Of a stretch of 64,000 bases of DNA, positions 1 through 11,547 are shown piece by piece. The notes under the pieces were generated by a model, which was given only the letters and a program-made list of their open reading frames with translations, was not told where the DNA came from and searched no databases. Made by a program: the position numbers and the translations under genes. The first letter of the stretch is position 1. Every line of letters begins with the position of its first letter. This DNA is from Pseudomonas sp. MWU16-30317 (GTDB lineage: Bacteria > Pseudomonadota > Gammaproteobacteria > Pseudomonadales > Pseudomonadaceae). The stretch covers positions 1 through 64,000 of the forward strand of contig NZ_JAIWJA010000015.1 of assembly GCF_020515695.1 (NCBI RefSeq). Direction: 5' to 3'.

Positions 1-40
1 AGAGCGGTGGGTTGATTCTTTCGTCTCAACCGAGGCGCGC

Positions 41-68
41 ATTCTACGCTAGCCTCACATCCTGTCAA
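41..68 (-). promoter_or_regulatory. rRNA promoter P3 (closest to the operon)
   Basis: Minus strand: consensus -35 TTGACA (68-63), 16-bp spacer, -10 TAGAAT (46-41), then GCGCGCCTC. Transcription would run off the left edge into the rRNA leader. Confidence 0.75.
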
Positions 69-151
69 GCGTTTATTTTGAAGTGTTTCGCTAGAAACCT
101 GAACAACTTCAAACACTTGACTCGCTTCGATCTCTCGTTAGCGGGAGGCGA

Positions 152-179
152 ATTCTACAGCGTTTCAAACCGCTGTCAA
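152..179 (-). promoter_or_regulatory. rRNA promoter P2
   Basis: Minus strand: consensus -35 TTGACA (179-174), 16-bp spacer, -10 TAGAAT (157-152), then TCGCCTCCC. It repeats the layout of the flanking promoters. Confidence 0.75.
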
Positions 180-306
180 CCACCTTTTTCACCGCTTTCG
201 AATCGTTCATTTAAGAACTGATCGAAACCTTACCTCGCCACCCTGAACCTGTAACTCGTTGATTAAAAAGGAGTTTCAAGTTCCGACTGCGCCGGAAGTG
301 GGGCGA

Positions 307-334
307 ATTATAGACAGATTGAAACCCCCGTCAA
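307..334 (-). promoter_or_regulatory. rRNA promoter P1 (most upstream)
   Basis: Minus strand: -35 TTGACG (334-329), 16-bp spacer, -10 TATAAT (312-307), then TCGCCCC as a GC-rich discriminator. This is the strongest -10 match of the three. Confidence 0.75.
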
Positions 335-511
335 CCACTTTCTTAAAGAGTTGAACGCAGCAAGCTTCAAGCCACAAGAAAAGCACACCGGGGCCGCCTT
401 TAGTTGCGGCTTGCATCTCTCCAGTGCGCACTATATTGCCCATCCAGCAAAGCTTGAGCATTATAGTCGGCTCAAGCCTGCCCAATGCCTCCTATATAAG
501 CACCAGTCCCC

Positions 512-1399
512 ATGACAACAACAAGTCGTAACCTCACCTCCACGCTCTACCCCATAGGCTTGCTGCTGATCGCCATGGCCACTATTCAATCCGGTGCTTC
601 CCTGGCCAAAGAGTTGTTCCCGGTGGTAGGCGCCCAAGGGGCCACGGCCTTGCGGCTGATCTTTTCCAGCATCATCCTGGTGGCGATCTTCAAACCATGG
701 CGCAGTAACTGGACACCGCAAAGCCTGCGCAACATCCTGTTCTACGGAATGGCGCTCGGCTTCATGAACCTTCTTTATTACCTGGCCATCCGCACCGTAC
801 CGCTAGGAATTGCAGTGGCGCTCGAGTTTACCGGGCCGCTGGCAGTGGCATTATTCGCCTCACGCCGCGCCATCGATTTCGTCTGGATTGCCCTGGCGGT
901 CATCGGCCTAGTCCTGCTGATGCCGGCAATGGACTCGCCCACTAGCCTCGATCCGGTGGGCATGATCTATGCTCTGGGCGCTGGCGCCTGCTGGGCGGCC
1001 TATATCATCTTCGGAAAAAAAGCCGGGGATGACCACGGCGTGCAAGGCGCCGTACTCGGCGTAGTAGTTGCAGCCGTCTTCGTGGTGCCGGTAGGCATTG
1101 CCCATGCCGGTTCCGCACTGCTCAACCTGTCGTTGCTACCCATCGCCATTGGCGTCGCGATCCTGTCGACCGCCGTTCCCTATACCCTGGAGATGATTGC
1201 CCTGACCCGAATGCCGGCTCGCACCTTCAGCATTCTTATGAGTATCGAACCGGTGGCGGGCGCGCTGGCAGGTTTCCTGTTCCTCAGTGAGGTGCTGACA
1301 CTGACCCAATGGCTGGCGATCATCGCCATCATCGTGGCCTCGGCAGGCACTACCCTTACCTCGCAAAAAGAGCCGGCCGCCACGCTGGCAGCCGACTGA
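512..1399 (+). CDS. rhtA: Threonine/homoserine exporter RhtA (EamA family)
   Basis: Inner-membrane exporter of the DMT/EamA superfamily, 295 residues, the same length as E. coli RhtA, which exports threonine and homoserine. It has about ten hydrophobic segments arranged as two EamA repeats (roughly 12-135 and 147-285). Recognisable RhtA blocks are the VPLGIAVALEFTGPLAVALF segment near residue 96 and the AILSTAVPYTLEMIALTR segment near 212. The ATG at 512 is the only good start. Upstream is the rRNA promoter region read the other way, so the gene is divergent from the rRNA operon and probably monocistronic; downstream pepP is convergent. Substrate is inferred from the family. Confidence 0.85.
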   Translation: MTTTSRNLTSTLYPIGLLLIAMATIQSGASLAKELFPVVGAQGATALRLIFSSIILVAIFKPWRSNWTPQSLRNILFYGMALGFMNLLYYLAIRTVPLGIAVALEFTGPLAVALFASRRAIDFVWIALAVIGLVLLMPAMDSPTSLDPVGMIYALGAGACWAAYIIFGKKAGDDHGVQGAVLGVVVAAVFVVPVGIAHAGSALLNLSLLPIAIGVAILSTAVPYTLEMIALTRMPARTFSILMSIEPVAGALAGFLFLSEVLTLTQWLAIIAIIVASAGTTLTSQKEPAATLAAD

Positions 1400-1413
1400 C
1401 CAGCACCCTGCCC

Positions 1414-3222
1414 TTAAAAGCGCTCGGTCCGCGCCTTCATCCACTCCAGCGCTGGCCCGGACAACAAAGGCGCCAGACGCTGGCGGACTTCGGCATGATA
1501 GTCATCGAGCCACAGTCGCTCTTCCCTGGACAACTCGTCACGCAAGAGGCAACGCGTGTCGATCGGGCACAGGGTCAGGGTTTCAAACCGCAGAAAATCA
1601 CCGAACTCACTTTTCCCGGCTTCCTGGGTCAACACCAGATTCTCGATACGCACGCCCCATTGGCCGGGTCGATAGGTGCCCGGCTCCACCGAGGTGATCA
1701 TGCCCTGCTGCATGGCGGTCTGCGGCCCAGGCGCAGCCTGATAGGCGATAACCTGCGGCCCCTCATGAACATTGAGGAAATACCCGACGCCATGACCCGT
1801 GCCGTGGCCGTAATCGACATTGTCGGCCCATAGCGGCGCGCGAGCGATGGCATCCAGTAATGGCGAAGCGATGCCCCGCGGAAACCGCGCCCGTGATAAC
1901 GCGATCATGCCTTTTAGCACGCGCGTGCAATCGCGGCGTTGTGCCTCAGTGGGTGAGCCGATCGGCACCATCCGCGTAATATCGGTAGTGCCCCCTAGAT
2001 ACTGGCCACCGGAATCGATCAGCAATAAACCGTCGCCTTCAAGCGTGGCATGGGATGCCGCCGTGGCGCGGTAGTGCGGCATCGCGCCATTGGCATTGAA
2101 GGCCGCAATAGTGGCGAAGCTCGCACAGACATAGTCAGGACGACGAGTACGTGCAGCTGTCAGCTGTTCATCGATGGTGACTTCAGTGATGGTCTGCTGC
2201 CCCAATGCCGATTCCAGCCAGCTGAAAAACTCGCAAAGGGCCGCGCCGTCCTGCTCCATTGCCTGGCGCACGTGGGCAGCATCCGCTTCGTTTTTGCGCG
2301 ACTTGAACAGGGTGGTCGGGTTGATGCCTTCGATCAACCGCACACTGGCTTGCAAGTGGCGGGTCAGGCCCACCGTGACCTTGGCCGGATCGAGCAGGAC
2401 ACTGGCCTGGGCAGGGACCGCCTCCAGGTCGGCACTGATCTGGGCGTAATCGCGAACCTCCACGCCCTGCTCCAGCAATCTGGCCCGCAGCGGCTCGGCG
2501 ATTTTCCCGGCAGCCACATACAACCGTGCCACCCCCTCCCCCACCAGCGCGAACGCCAGGAACACCGGGTTGTAGGAAACGTCGGCGCCACGCAGATTGA
2601 ACAGCCAGGCGATGTCATCCAGGGTGGCAAGGAAGTGCCAGTCGGCACCTTTATCTCGCAGTGCCTCACGCAAGCGCGACAGACGCAGCTGACGATCTTC
2701 ACTGGCGAAGGGTGGCGCGTGCTCGAAAACGTCGGCGACTGGCAATGCGGGCCGATCGATCCATACCTCGCTCAGCAGATCGAGATCGGTACGCAACGAA
2801 GCGCCACGCGCGGCCAGTTTGTCGTTGAGACTGCGTGCCGACGCCAGGGCCATGACCGCACCATCGACTGCCACCGTCGCACCTTGCGCCACGTTTTCAG
2901 GCAGCCACTCCAGTGCGCCAGGTTGACCACTCATGAGCTTCATCAAGGCGATACCGGTACCGGCGAGTTCCTTTTCGGCCTGCTCCCAGTAACGGCTGTC
3001 GACCCAGAGCCCGGCAAAATCAGCGGTGACGACCAAGGTGCCGACTGAGCCATGAAAGCCGGACAGCCAGCGTCGCCCCTGCCAGTAGCGCGGCAGGTAT
3101 TCGGAAAGATGAGGGTCTGCCGATGGTACCAGCAGGGCGCTGACGCCTTGGCCCGCCATGACTTCACGGACCTGGGCCAGGCGCGCGGGCACCTGGGCGT
3201 CGTTTGCAGAGGTTGTGCTCAT
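1414..3222 (-). CDS. Aminopeptidase P family protein (Xaa-Pro aminopeptidase, M24B)
   Basis: Cytosolic metallopeptidase expected to remove an N-terminal residue before proline. It is 602 residues long, the size of the long three-domain XPNPEP1-type enzymes rather than the 440-residue E. coli PepP. Two creatinase-like N-terminal domains (about 1-310) precede the pita-bread catalytic domain. All five dimetal ligands are visible: D403 (IDSGG), D414 (TTDIT), H477 (HGTGHGVG), E513 (SVEPG) and E527 (RIENL). The reading frame continues upstream, but the ATG at 3222 is preceded by AGGAG seven bases away and begins the conserved region, so I use it. No signal peptide is seen. Convergent with rhtA. Confidence 0.88.
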   Translation of the reverse strand: MSTTSANDAQVPARLAQVREVMAGQGVSALLVPSADPHLSEYLPRYWQGRRWLSGFHGSVGTLVVTADFAGLWVDSRYWEQAEKELAGTGIALMKLMSGQPGALEWLPENVAQGATVAVDGAVMALASARSLNDKLAARGASLRTDLDLLSEVWIDRPALPVADVFEHAPPFASEDRQLRLSRLREALRDKGADWHFLATLDDIAWLFNLRGADVSYNPVFLAFALVGEGVARLYVAAGKIAEPLRARLLEQGVEVRDYAQISADLEAVPAQASVLLDPAKVTVGLTRHLQASVRLIEGINPTTLFKSRKNEADAAHVRQAMEQDGAALCEFFSWLESALGQQTITEVTIDEQLTAARTRRPDYVCASFATIAAFNANGAMPHYRATAASHATLEGDGLLLIDSGGQYLGGTTDITRMVPIGSPTEAQRRDCTRVLKGMIALSRARFPRGIASPLLDAIARAPLWADNVDYGHGTGHGVGYFLNVHEGPQVIAYQAAPGPQTAMQQGMITSVEPGTYRPGQWGVRIENLVLTQEAGKSEFGDFLRFETLTLCPIDTRCLLRDELSREERLWLDDYHAEVRQRLAPLLSGPALEWMKARTERF

Positions 3223-3318
3223 AAAGATCTCCTGCGACCACGGCGTGCCGCCGTTATAAAGGGCCAGGCCGTCGATCATGAAGCAGGCTCGATGCTTGAG
3301 CAACCGTTGCGCCGGTGA

Positions 3319-3375
3319 CTAGCCGGTCAGCAAAGCGATGGTGAAGAAAATGACCAATAAGAGTGAAAGCGGCAT
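3319..3375 (-). CDS. Possible 18-residue hydrophobic peptide
   Basis: A tiny ORF, MPLSLLLVIFFTIALLTG, starting at ATG 3375 with a good GGGAGG ribosome-binding site six bases upstream. Almost all of it is one hydrophobic segment, so it could be a single-span membrane peptide or a leader. It sits between the divergent upstream sequence and the aminopeptidase gene on the same strand, with about 100 bp to the larger start. No family is recognised. The strong RBS is the only support besides hydrophobicity. Confidence 0.35.
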   Translation of the reverse strand: MPLSLLLVIFFTIALLTG

Positions 3376-3505
3376 GCGGGCCTCCCTGCGCCTGGAAGTA
3401 AGATCAGAAGTCTGACGGATTGCGCACAGGCTACCGTTACGTCGGCCACTGAAAAAATCATCTGCCGTGATAGTGGTTATCGACCGCTAGTGGCACCACG
3501 CTCGG

Positions 3506-4168
3506 CTAAATGACCACGTTGCGGATGAAGCGCACCGCTTGGCTGCCGACATTGCGGTAGGCATGGGCGACATTGCTCGCGAACATATGGAAGTCGCCGG
3601 CCTGCAGTGCGTGAACCCGATCTGCCAGTTCGAGCTGGAGCGCGCCCTCGAACACGAACACCTGCTCGCTCCAGCCATCGGCATTGGCCTCGCTGGCGTA
3701 GCACTCGCCCGGTTCGAGGCGCCATTCCCACAATTCCACTTCGCGCCGCGCCAGGGCGCTGGCCAACAGCACACCGCGGCTGCCAGAACGCTCGCCGATC
3801 CAGGCAAGCTCTTCGATACGGCTTGGATCACGGGCCTCGAACGCTTGGATCAAGTCACTGAAGGCAACACCCAAGGCATCGGCGAGACGATCCAGGGTAG
3901 TGAGGCTGACGTTCTTTTCGCCTGCTTCGAGCGCTACCAGCATTCGCCGACTGACCCCGGATTTTTCTGCCAGCGCAGCCTGGCTGAGCCCCGCACCGTT
4001 GCGCAAACGGCGCAGATTCTGGCTGACGTGCTGGAGCACCGAGGTGCGGGGCTGGGGATCGCTGGGCACAATGTTCTCGCTGTTGGCGGCGGCTAAGGCG
4101 CATTGTGCGGTGCGCCCCACACCCAGAGCAAGGCAGCCCATGCTCGGTTTGAGCAGCGAAATCGTCAT
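3506..4168 (-). CDS. XRE-family transcriptional regulator with C-terminal cupin domain
   Basis: DNA-binding regulator of about 220 residues. A lambda-repressor-type helix-turn-helix (about residues 50-105: LRRLRNGAGLSQAALAEKSG, then VSRRMLVALEAGEKNVS) is followed by a cupin sensor domain (about 145-218), where FEGALQLELADRVHALQAGD is the typical beta-barrel core. Start chosen at ATG 4168, which has AGGCGG six bases upstream; a longer reading frame to 4243 has no better site, and the first 45 residues are poorly conserved in style, so an internal start is possible. It is divergent from the phaA-G operon across a near-palindromic site at 4223-4243, suggesting autoregulation or control of the antiporter. 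The ligand is unknown. Confidence 0.8.
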   Translation of the reverse strand: MTISLLKPSMGCLALGVGRTAQCALAAANSENIVPSDPQPRTSVLQHVSQNLRRLRNGAGLSQAALAEKSGVSRRMLVALEAGEKNVSLTTLDRLADALGVAFSDLIQAFEARDPSRIEELAWIGERSGSRGVLLASALARREVELWEWRLEPGECYASEANADGWSEQVFVFEGALQLELADRVHALQAGDFHMFASNVAHAYRNVGSQAVRFIRNVVI

Positions 4169-4222
4169 CGAACACCGCCTCGCAATCTTCACGCGCCAGC
4201 TATGGTGGTAATGAATCGTTCT

Positions 4223-4243
4223 TTGTAAAACCTTGTTATACAA
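4223..4243. promoter_or_regulatory. Candidate operator between XRE-cupin regulator and phaA
   Basis: TTGTAAAAC-CTT-GTTATACAA: two 9-bp arms with one mismatch and a 3-bp centre. The minus strand contains TATAAC (4240-4235), a possible -10 for the regulator gene. The position between divergent genes and the dyad symmetry fit a dimeric HTH-protein site. Confidence 0.45.
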
Positions 4244-4348
4244 AACCCAAGAGATGAACCGGCTCGATGCCTCGTTTACGGCCTCGACGAGTTGGTGATC
4301 AGCCCCCTGCCACGTATGATCGCTGGCATCCCTTTGCAGATGAAATCT

Positions 4349-7266
<2,918 letters not shown>

Positions 7267-7267
<1 letters not shown>

Positions 7268-7611
7268 TGGAAGAAGTCATCGCAATCGCCATTGGCGTCC
7301 TGTCCGCGTCCGGCGTTTGGCTGATCCTGCGCCCACGGACCTTCCAGGTGGTCATGGGCCTGTGCCTGCTGTCCTACGGGGTCAACCTGTTCATTTTCAG
7401 CATGGGCAGCCTGTTCATCGGCCGCGAGCCGATCGTCAAGGACGGCGTCCCGCAGGACCTGCTGCACTACACCGACCCGCTGCCGCAGGCCTTGGTGCTC
7501 ACCGCCATCGTCATCAGCTTCGCCATGACCGCGCTGTTCCTCGTCGTGCTGCTGGCCTCCCGGGGCCTGACCGGCACTGACCATGTCGACGGTCGGGAGC
7601 CCCAGGAATGA
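7267..7611 (+). CDS. phaC: Monovalent cation/H+ antiporter subunit C
   Basis: Small NuoK-like inner-membrane subunit of the Pha/Mrp antiporter, 114 residues, with three predicted spans. The segment VVMGLCLLSYGVNLFIFSMG (about residues 28-47) is typical of MrpC. It begins in the phaA stop codon (TGATG, one shared base) and ends in an ATGA overlap with phaD, so the subunits are translationally coupled. Confidence 0.92.
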
Positions 7612-9302
7612 GCTTGATGCCAACCCTGATCATCGTGCCTGTTCTGCTGCCGTTGCTGACGGCAGCGGTGATGTTGCTGCTCGGGGAAAAACACCGCCCC
7701 CTGAAGGCGCAGATCAACCTGCTGTCGACCGTCGCAGGCCTGCTCACCGCCGTACTGTTGATGCTGCAGGTACAACAGGGCAGCAGCTCGATCGGCGTCT
7801 ATCTGCCCGGCAACTGGGAAGCGCCCTTCGGCATCGTGCTGGTCGCCGACCGGCTGGCCGCGTTGATGATGGTCCTGACCGGGATCATCGCCAGCTGCGC
7901 GCTGCTCTTCGCCATGGCACGCTGGGATCGGGCGGGCGCGAGTTTTCATGCCATGTTCCAGATCCAGTTGATGGGGTTGTATGGCGCCTTCCTGACCGGT
8001 GATCTGTTCAACCTGTTCGTGTTTTTCGAAGTGCTGCTGGCAGCATCATACGGGCTGATGCTGCATGGCTCGGGGCGCGCCAGGGTGTCGGCCGGCATGC
8101 ATTACATAGCGATCAACCTGCTGGCGTCGTCGTTGTTTTTGATCGGCGCGGCGATGATCTACGGTGTCACCGGCACCCTGAACATGGCAGACCTGGCGAT
8201 CAAGATCCCTCAGGTGGCTGCCGCCGATCGCGGGCTACTGCACGCGGGCGCGGCGATTCTGGCCACGGCGTTTCTCGCCAAGGCTGGCATGTGGCCGCTG
8301 AATTTCTGGCTGGTGCCCGCCTATTCAAGCGCCAGTGCGCCGGTGGCCGCCTTGTTCGCAATCATGACCAAGGTCGGCCTGTACACGGTGTTGCGACTAT
8401 GGACACTGCTGTTTTCCGATGAGGCCGGCGCCTCCGCGCACTTCGGTGGCGAATGGTTGATCATCGGCGGCTTGGCCACCATTGCCTGCGCAGCGCTGTC
8501 GATCCTCGCGGCACAACGCCTGGAGCGCATGGCCAGCCTGAGCATCCTGGTCTCGGCCGGCACCCTGCTCGCCGCCATAGGCTTCGGTGAGCAGAGACTC
8601 ACAGGGGCGGCGCTGTTCTATCTGGTGAGCTCGACCCTGGCCCTGTGCGCACTGTTTCTGCTGGCTGAACTGATCGAGCGCTCGCGCTCGGCCAACGATA
8701 TCGCGCTTGAAGACGACAGCGACGCCCTGCCCCGTGCCCTGGAATCCCTGCACCCGCCCAAGGGTATCAATCTGGACGACGAGCAAAAAGCCGTGGTCGG
8801 TCAGGTCATCCCCTGGACCATGGCGTTTCTGGGCCTGAGTTTCATTGCGTGCGTATTGCTGATCGTCGGCATGCCGCCCTTGTCCGGGTTCATCGGCAAG
8901 CTGAACCTGATCAGCGCGTTGTTCAACCCCCATGGCCTGCAAGCACCGGGTGTGGCATTGTCCAGCGAAGGCTGGATCTTCATCGCCTTGCTGGTGATAT
9001 CGGGACTGGCCTCACTGATGGGCCTGACCCGGGTCGCCATCCAGCGATTCTGGACGCCCCAGGATCGCCCCTCGCCGCTGTTGCGGCGCAACGAATGCAT
9101 TCCCATCGTCATCCTGCTGGCGCTATCGATTGCGATGACGTTCAAGGCCGAGCCGCTGCTGCGCTACACCCAGGACACCGCCGCCGAGCTCGCAAATTCG
9201 TCTCGCTATGTCGAAGCCGTATTGGCGCGCAAGGCCCGACCAGGCCCACTCTCAGACCAGATCTTGGCACCCATGCCGCCCCCCCTGGGAGAAACGCCAT
9301 GA
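7608..9302 (+). CDS. phaD: Monovalent cation/H+ antiporter subunit D
   Basis: NuoN/ND2-like proton-conducting subunit, 564 residues and about 14 membrane spans. The motif AFLAKAGMWPLNFWLVPAY near residues 222-240 holds the conserved lysine expected to take part in proton transfer, and GDLFNLFVFFEVLLAASYGL near 130 is a typical MrpD block. A soluble insert rich in acidic residues lies around 365-390. Overlaps both neighbours by ATGA. Confidence 0.92.
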   Translation: MSLMPTLIIVPVLLPLLTAAVMLLLGEKHRPLKAQINLLSTVAGLLTAVLLMLQVQQGSSSIGVYLPGNWEAPFGIVLVADRLAALMMVLTGIIASCALLFAMARWDRAGASFHAMFQIQLMGLYGAFLTGDLFNLFVFFEVLLAASYGLMLHGSGRARVSAGMHYIAINLLASSLFLIGAAMIYGVTGTLNMADLAIKIPQVAAADRGLLHAGAAILATAFLAKAGMWPLNFWLVPAYSSASAPVAALFAIMTKVGLYTVLRLWTLLFSDEAGASAHFGGEWLIIGGLATIACAALSILAAQRLERMASLSILVSAGTLLAAIGFGEQRLTGAALFYLVSSTLALCALFLLAELIERSRSANDIALEDDSDALPRALESLHPPKGINLDDEQKAVVGQVIPWTMAFLGLSFIACVLLIVGMPPLSGFIGKLNLISALFNPHGLQAPGVALSSEGWIFIALLVISGLASLMGLTRVAIQRFWTPQDRPSPLLRRNECIPIVILLALSIAMTFKAEPLLRYTQDTAAELANSSRYVEAVLARKARPGPLSDQILAPMPPPLGETP

Positions 9303-9787
9303 AGCGCCTGTTCCCCGCGCCCCTGCTGTCCGTCGCCTTGCTGCTGTTATGGCTGCTGCTGAACCTCTCGTTCAGTGCAGGCCAGGTGTTGCTGGGGGTG
9401 TTGTTCGGTGTTCTCGCCCCCCTGCTGATGGCGCCGCTGCGTCCGTCCCATCCGCATATTCGCCGACCATTGACAGTACTACGCCTGCTGGGGCGAGTGG
9501 GAATCGACCTTGTGGCCTCCAATCTGCAGGTCGGCTGGCAAGTCTGGAGCCTCGACCAACGTGCGCCGCGCTCGGCGTTCGTCAAGGTGCCCCTGGACCT
9601 GCGCGATCCCGCCGGGCTGGCAACGCTGTCGATCGTCTGCACGGTCATTCCAGGCACCGTCTGGTCCGAGCTGGCGCTGGACCGCAGCCTGCTGCTGATA
9701 CATGTCTTCGATCTGGACGACGAGGCGCGTTTCATCGCCCATTTCAAGGCTACTTACGAACGCCCGCTGATGGAGATCTTCCAATGA
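9299..9787 (+). CDS. phaE: Monovalent cation/H+ antiporter subunit E
   Basis: MrpE-family subunit, 162 residues, with two N-terminal hydrophobic segments and a soluble C-terminal domain. The block IVCTVIPGTVWSELALDRSL (about 113-132) is characteristic. The reading frame extends far upstream inside phaD, but the ATGA overlap at 9299 fixes the start, like every other junction in this operon. MrpE is needed for full antiport activity in characterised complexes. Confidence 0.9.
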   Translation: MKRLFPAPLLSVALLLLWLLLNLSFSAGQVLLGVLFGVLAPLLMAPLRPSHPHIRRPLTVLRLLGRVGIDLVASNLQVGWQVWSLDQRAPRSAFVKVPLDLRDPAGLATLSIVCTVIPGTVWSELALDRSLLLIHVFDLDDEARFIAHFKATYERPLMEIFQ

Positions 9788-10062
9788 GCCCGCTGCTCGA
9801 TAATGCCATCCTGACGAGCCTGTGCATCTTCGCCCTGGCCATGCTGCTGACGCTGATCCGGCTGTTTCGCGGGCCCTCGGCACAGGATCGGGTCCTCGCC
9901 CTCGACTACCTGTACATCCTCGCCATGTTGATGATGCTGGTATTGGGGATTCGCTATGCCAGTGACACCTACTTCGAAGCTGCCCTGCTGATCGCGCTGT
10001 TCGGCTTTGTCGGCTCGTTCGCCCTGGCCAAATTCCTGCTGCGCGGAGAAGTGATCGAATGA
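9784..10062 (+). CDS. phaF: Monovalent cation/H+ antiporter subunit F
   Basis: 92-residue MrpF-type subunit with three membrane spans. FRGPSAQDRVLALDYLYILA (about 29-48) carries the GPxxxDRVxALD signature of the family, with a conserved aspartate inside the membrane region. Starts in an ATGA overlap with phaE and ends in one with phaG; the upstream in-frame extension is a shadow. Confidence 0.92.
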   Translation: MSPLLDNAILTSLCIFALAMLLTLIRLFRGPSAQDRVLALDYLYILAMLMMLVLGIRYASDTYFEAALLIALFGFVGSFALAKFLLRGEVIE

Positions 10063-10427
10063 CCGACACCCACCTGTTGCCGATGTGGATCGAAGTACTC
10101 ATCTGCGTCTTGCTGGTCGCCAGCAGCCTGTTCGCGCTCAGCGGCGCGCTGGGCCTGCTGCGCCTCAAGGACTTCTTTCAACGCATGCACCCTCCGGCGC
10201 TGGCCTCGACACTGGGAGTCTGGTGCGTGGCCATTGCCTCGATCCTGTATTTTTCGGCGCTCAAGCACAGCCTCGTATTGCACGCGTTGCTGATTCCGAT
10301 CCTGCTGGCGATCACCATGCCGATCACTACCCTGCTGCTGGCCAGGGCCGCGCTGTTTCGCAAGCGCATGGCCAAGGACGCCGTACCAGCGGAGATCAGC
10401 AGCCGCGATTCGTCCGGCGGCGCCTGA
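10059..10427 (+). CDS. phaG: Monovalent cation/H+ antiporter subunit G
   Basis: Last subunit, 122 residues, MrpG family with three spans; LLRLKDFFQRMHPPALASTLG (starting at about residue 33) contains the typical DFFxRxHxP block. The gene stops three bases before the convergent stop of the binding-protein gene, with no room for a separate terminator. With phaA and phaC-F it would form a complex exchanging cytosolic Na+ or K+ for external protons, used in alkaline and salt tolerance. Confidence 0.92.
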   Translation: MTDTHLLPMWIEVLICVLLVASSLFALSGALGLLRLKDFFQRMHPPALASTLGVWCVAIASILYFSALKHSLVLHALLIPILLAITMPITTLLLARAALFRKRMAKDAVPAEISSRDSSGGA

Positions 10428-10430
10428 ATG

Positions 10431-11438
10431 CTACTTGAGCGCCGCCGCCACTTTGTCGGCGACATCGGCGGGTAACCAGGCACGCCACAACTTGGGCTGC
10501 TCACGCATGAAGCTCTCAGCTGCCTCGCGCGGCTGGCGATGATGCTCGCTCATATCTGCCAGTGCCTGGTTCAGCGGGTCGATGGGGATCTGTACCTTGG
10601 TGAACGCCGCAGCGATCTGCGGGTACTGCTGCTCGAAAGGCACCGACACGCCGATCGACAGTTTGGATGCCAATGACCGAGTCGGCTTGGGATTGGGATT
10701 GTCGGCGTCAGTGAGGGTCTTCCAAGCCTCAGCGTCGAATGCCGGCTCTTCAAGCTGAATCAGCTTGAAGCGGCCAAGCAACGGTGTCGGCGACCAATAG
10801 TAGAACAGCACCGGCTTGCCGCGCTTGATCGATGAAGCGATCTCCGCATCCAGGGCTGCACCCGAACCGCTACGGAAATTGGTGTAGCTGTCGGTCAAGC
10901 CATAGGCCTTGAGTTTCTGCGCGTTGACCACTTCCGAGGTCCAGCCGATCGGGCTGTTGAGAAACCGTCCCTTGTCGGGCGCTTCCGGGTCCTTGAACAC
11001 GTCCTTGTAGCGCGGCAGATCGCTGACACTCTTAAGGTCCGGCGCTAAAGGCTTGATGCCTCGAGAAGCGTCACCCTTGACCACATACTCCGGCACCCAC
11101 CAGCCTTCGGTGGCGCCGGTGACGATATCGCCCAGGCCCTTGACCTTGCCATCGGCCTCAGCTTTGACCCACACCGGGCTGCGGCCGGCCCATTCCTCGC
11201 CGATGACCTGAATGTCGTTTTTCGCCAGGGCCGTTTCCAGGGTGATGGTGGTGCCCGGCAAGGTATCGGTCGGCAGTTCGTAGCCCTTCTCGACGATGAC
11301 CCGCAGGATCTCGGTGATCAGGCTGCCGCTCTCCCAATTCAGGTCAGCGAAATGCACGGGCGTGGCTGCAGCCTGCACTGGTGCTTGAGTTGTCAGGGCG
11401 ATCAGCGCAGCGGCCAACAGCGTGCGTAGTCCTTTCAT
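10431..11438 (-). CDS. Glycine betaine/choline-type ABC transporter substrate-binding protein
   Basis: Periplasmic OpuAC-family binding protein, 335 residues. A Sec signal peptide (residues 1 to about 23, MKGLRTLLAAALIALTTQAP then ending VQA-AA) precedes the two-lobed binding domain. Tryptophans in NWESGSLITE, GEEWAGRSP, GWWVPEY and FYYWSPTPL are those expected to form an aromatic cage around a quaternary ammonium group. No ATPase or permease gene is nearby, so it must pair with a core transporter encoded elsewhere, as known for several Pseudomonas quaternary-amine binding proteins. Exact ligand (betaine, choline, carnitine) cannot be told. Convergent with phaG. Confidence 0.85.
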   Translation of the reverse strand: MKGLRTLLAAALIALTTQAPVQAAATPVHFADLNWESGSLITEILRVIVEKGYELPTDTLPGTTITLETALAKNDIQVIGEEWAGRSPVWVKAEADGKVKGLGDIVTGATEGWWVPEYVVKGDASRGIKPLAPDLKSVSDLPRYKDVFKDPEAPDKGRFLNSPIGWTSEVVNAQKLKAYGLTDSYTNFRSGSGAALDAEIASSIKRGKPVLFYYWSPTPLLGRFKLIQLEEPAFDAEAWKTLTDADNPNPKPTRSLASKLSIGVSVPFEQQYPQIAAAFTKVQIPIDPLNQALADMSEHHRQPREAAESFMREQPKLWRAWLPADVADKVAAALK

Positions 11439-11547
11439 GCTCGTCTTCCTCGAATCTCGGGGGGCTTCATTCAGTCAACAGACTGTAGACGAGGTTCCTT
11501 CGGGCACGCGAGCTTTGCGTTCGGTAGTCCCTGTGGCCTGCGCGCAA

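Larger units (their letters stand above)
1..340 (-). promoter_or_regulatory. rRNA operon upstream region with three tandem promoters (16S lies off the left edge)
   Basis: Read on the minus strand this stretch holds three consecutive sigma70-type promoters, each with a TTGAC(A/G) -35, a 16-bp spacer and a TAKAAT -10, followed by a GC-rich discriminator (CGCC/GCGC) typical of stringently controlled rRNA promoters. The minus-strand end reads ...CACCGCTCT, which could be the beginning of an rRNA boxA (CGCTCTTTAAC) cut by the window edge. There is no credible protein here. The rRNA assignment is inferred from promoter architecture, since no 16S sequence is inside the window. Confidence 0.8.

Noticed and set aside
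452..477. Inverted repeat GCTTGAGC/GCTCAAGC and a TATAAT on the minus strand, possible fourth rRNA promoter
   Set aside because: The nearest -35-like hexamer (TTGGGC) is only 14 bp away and poor; no GC-rich discriminator as in P1-P3.
12..485. Short open frames at the left edge
   Set aside because: They lie across the three rRNA promoters and have no ribosome-binding sites or protein-like composition.
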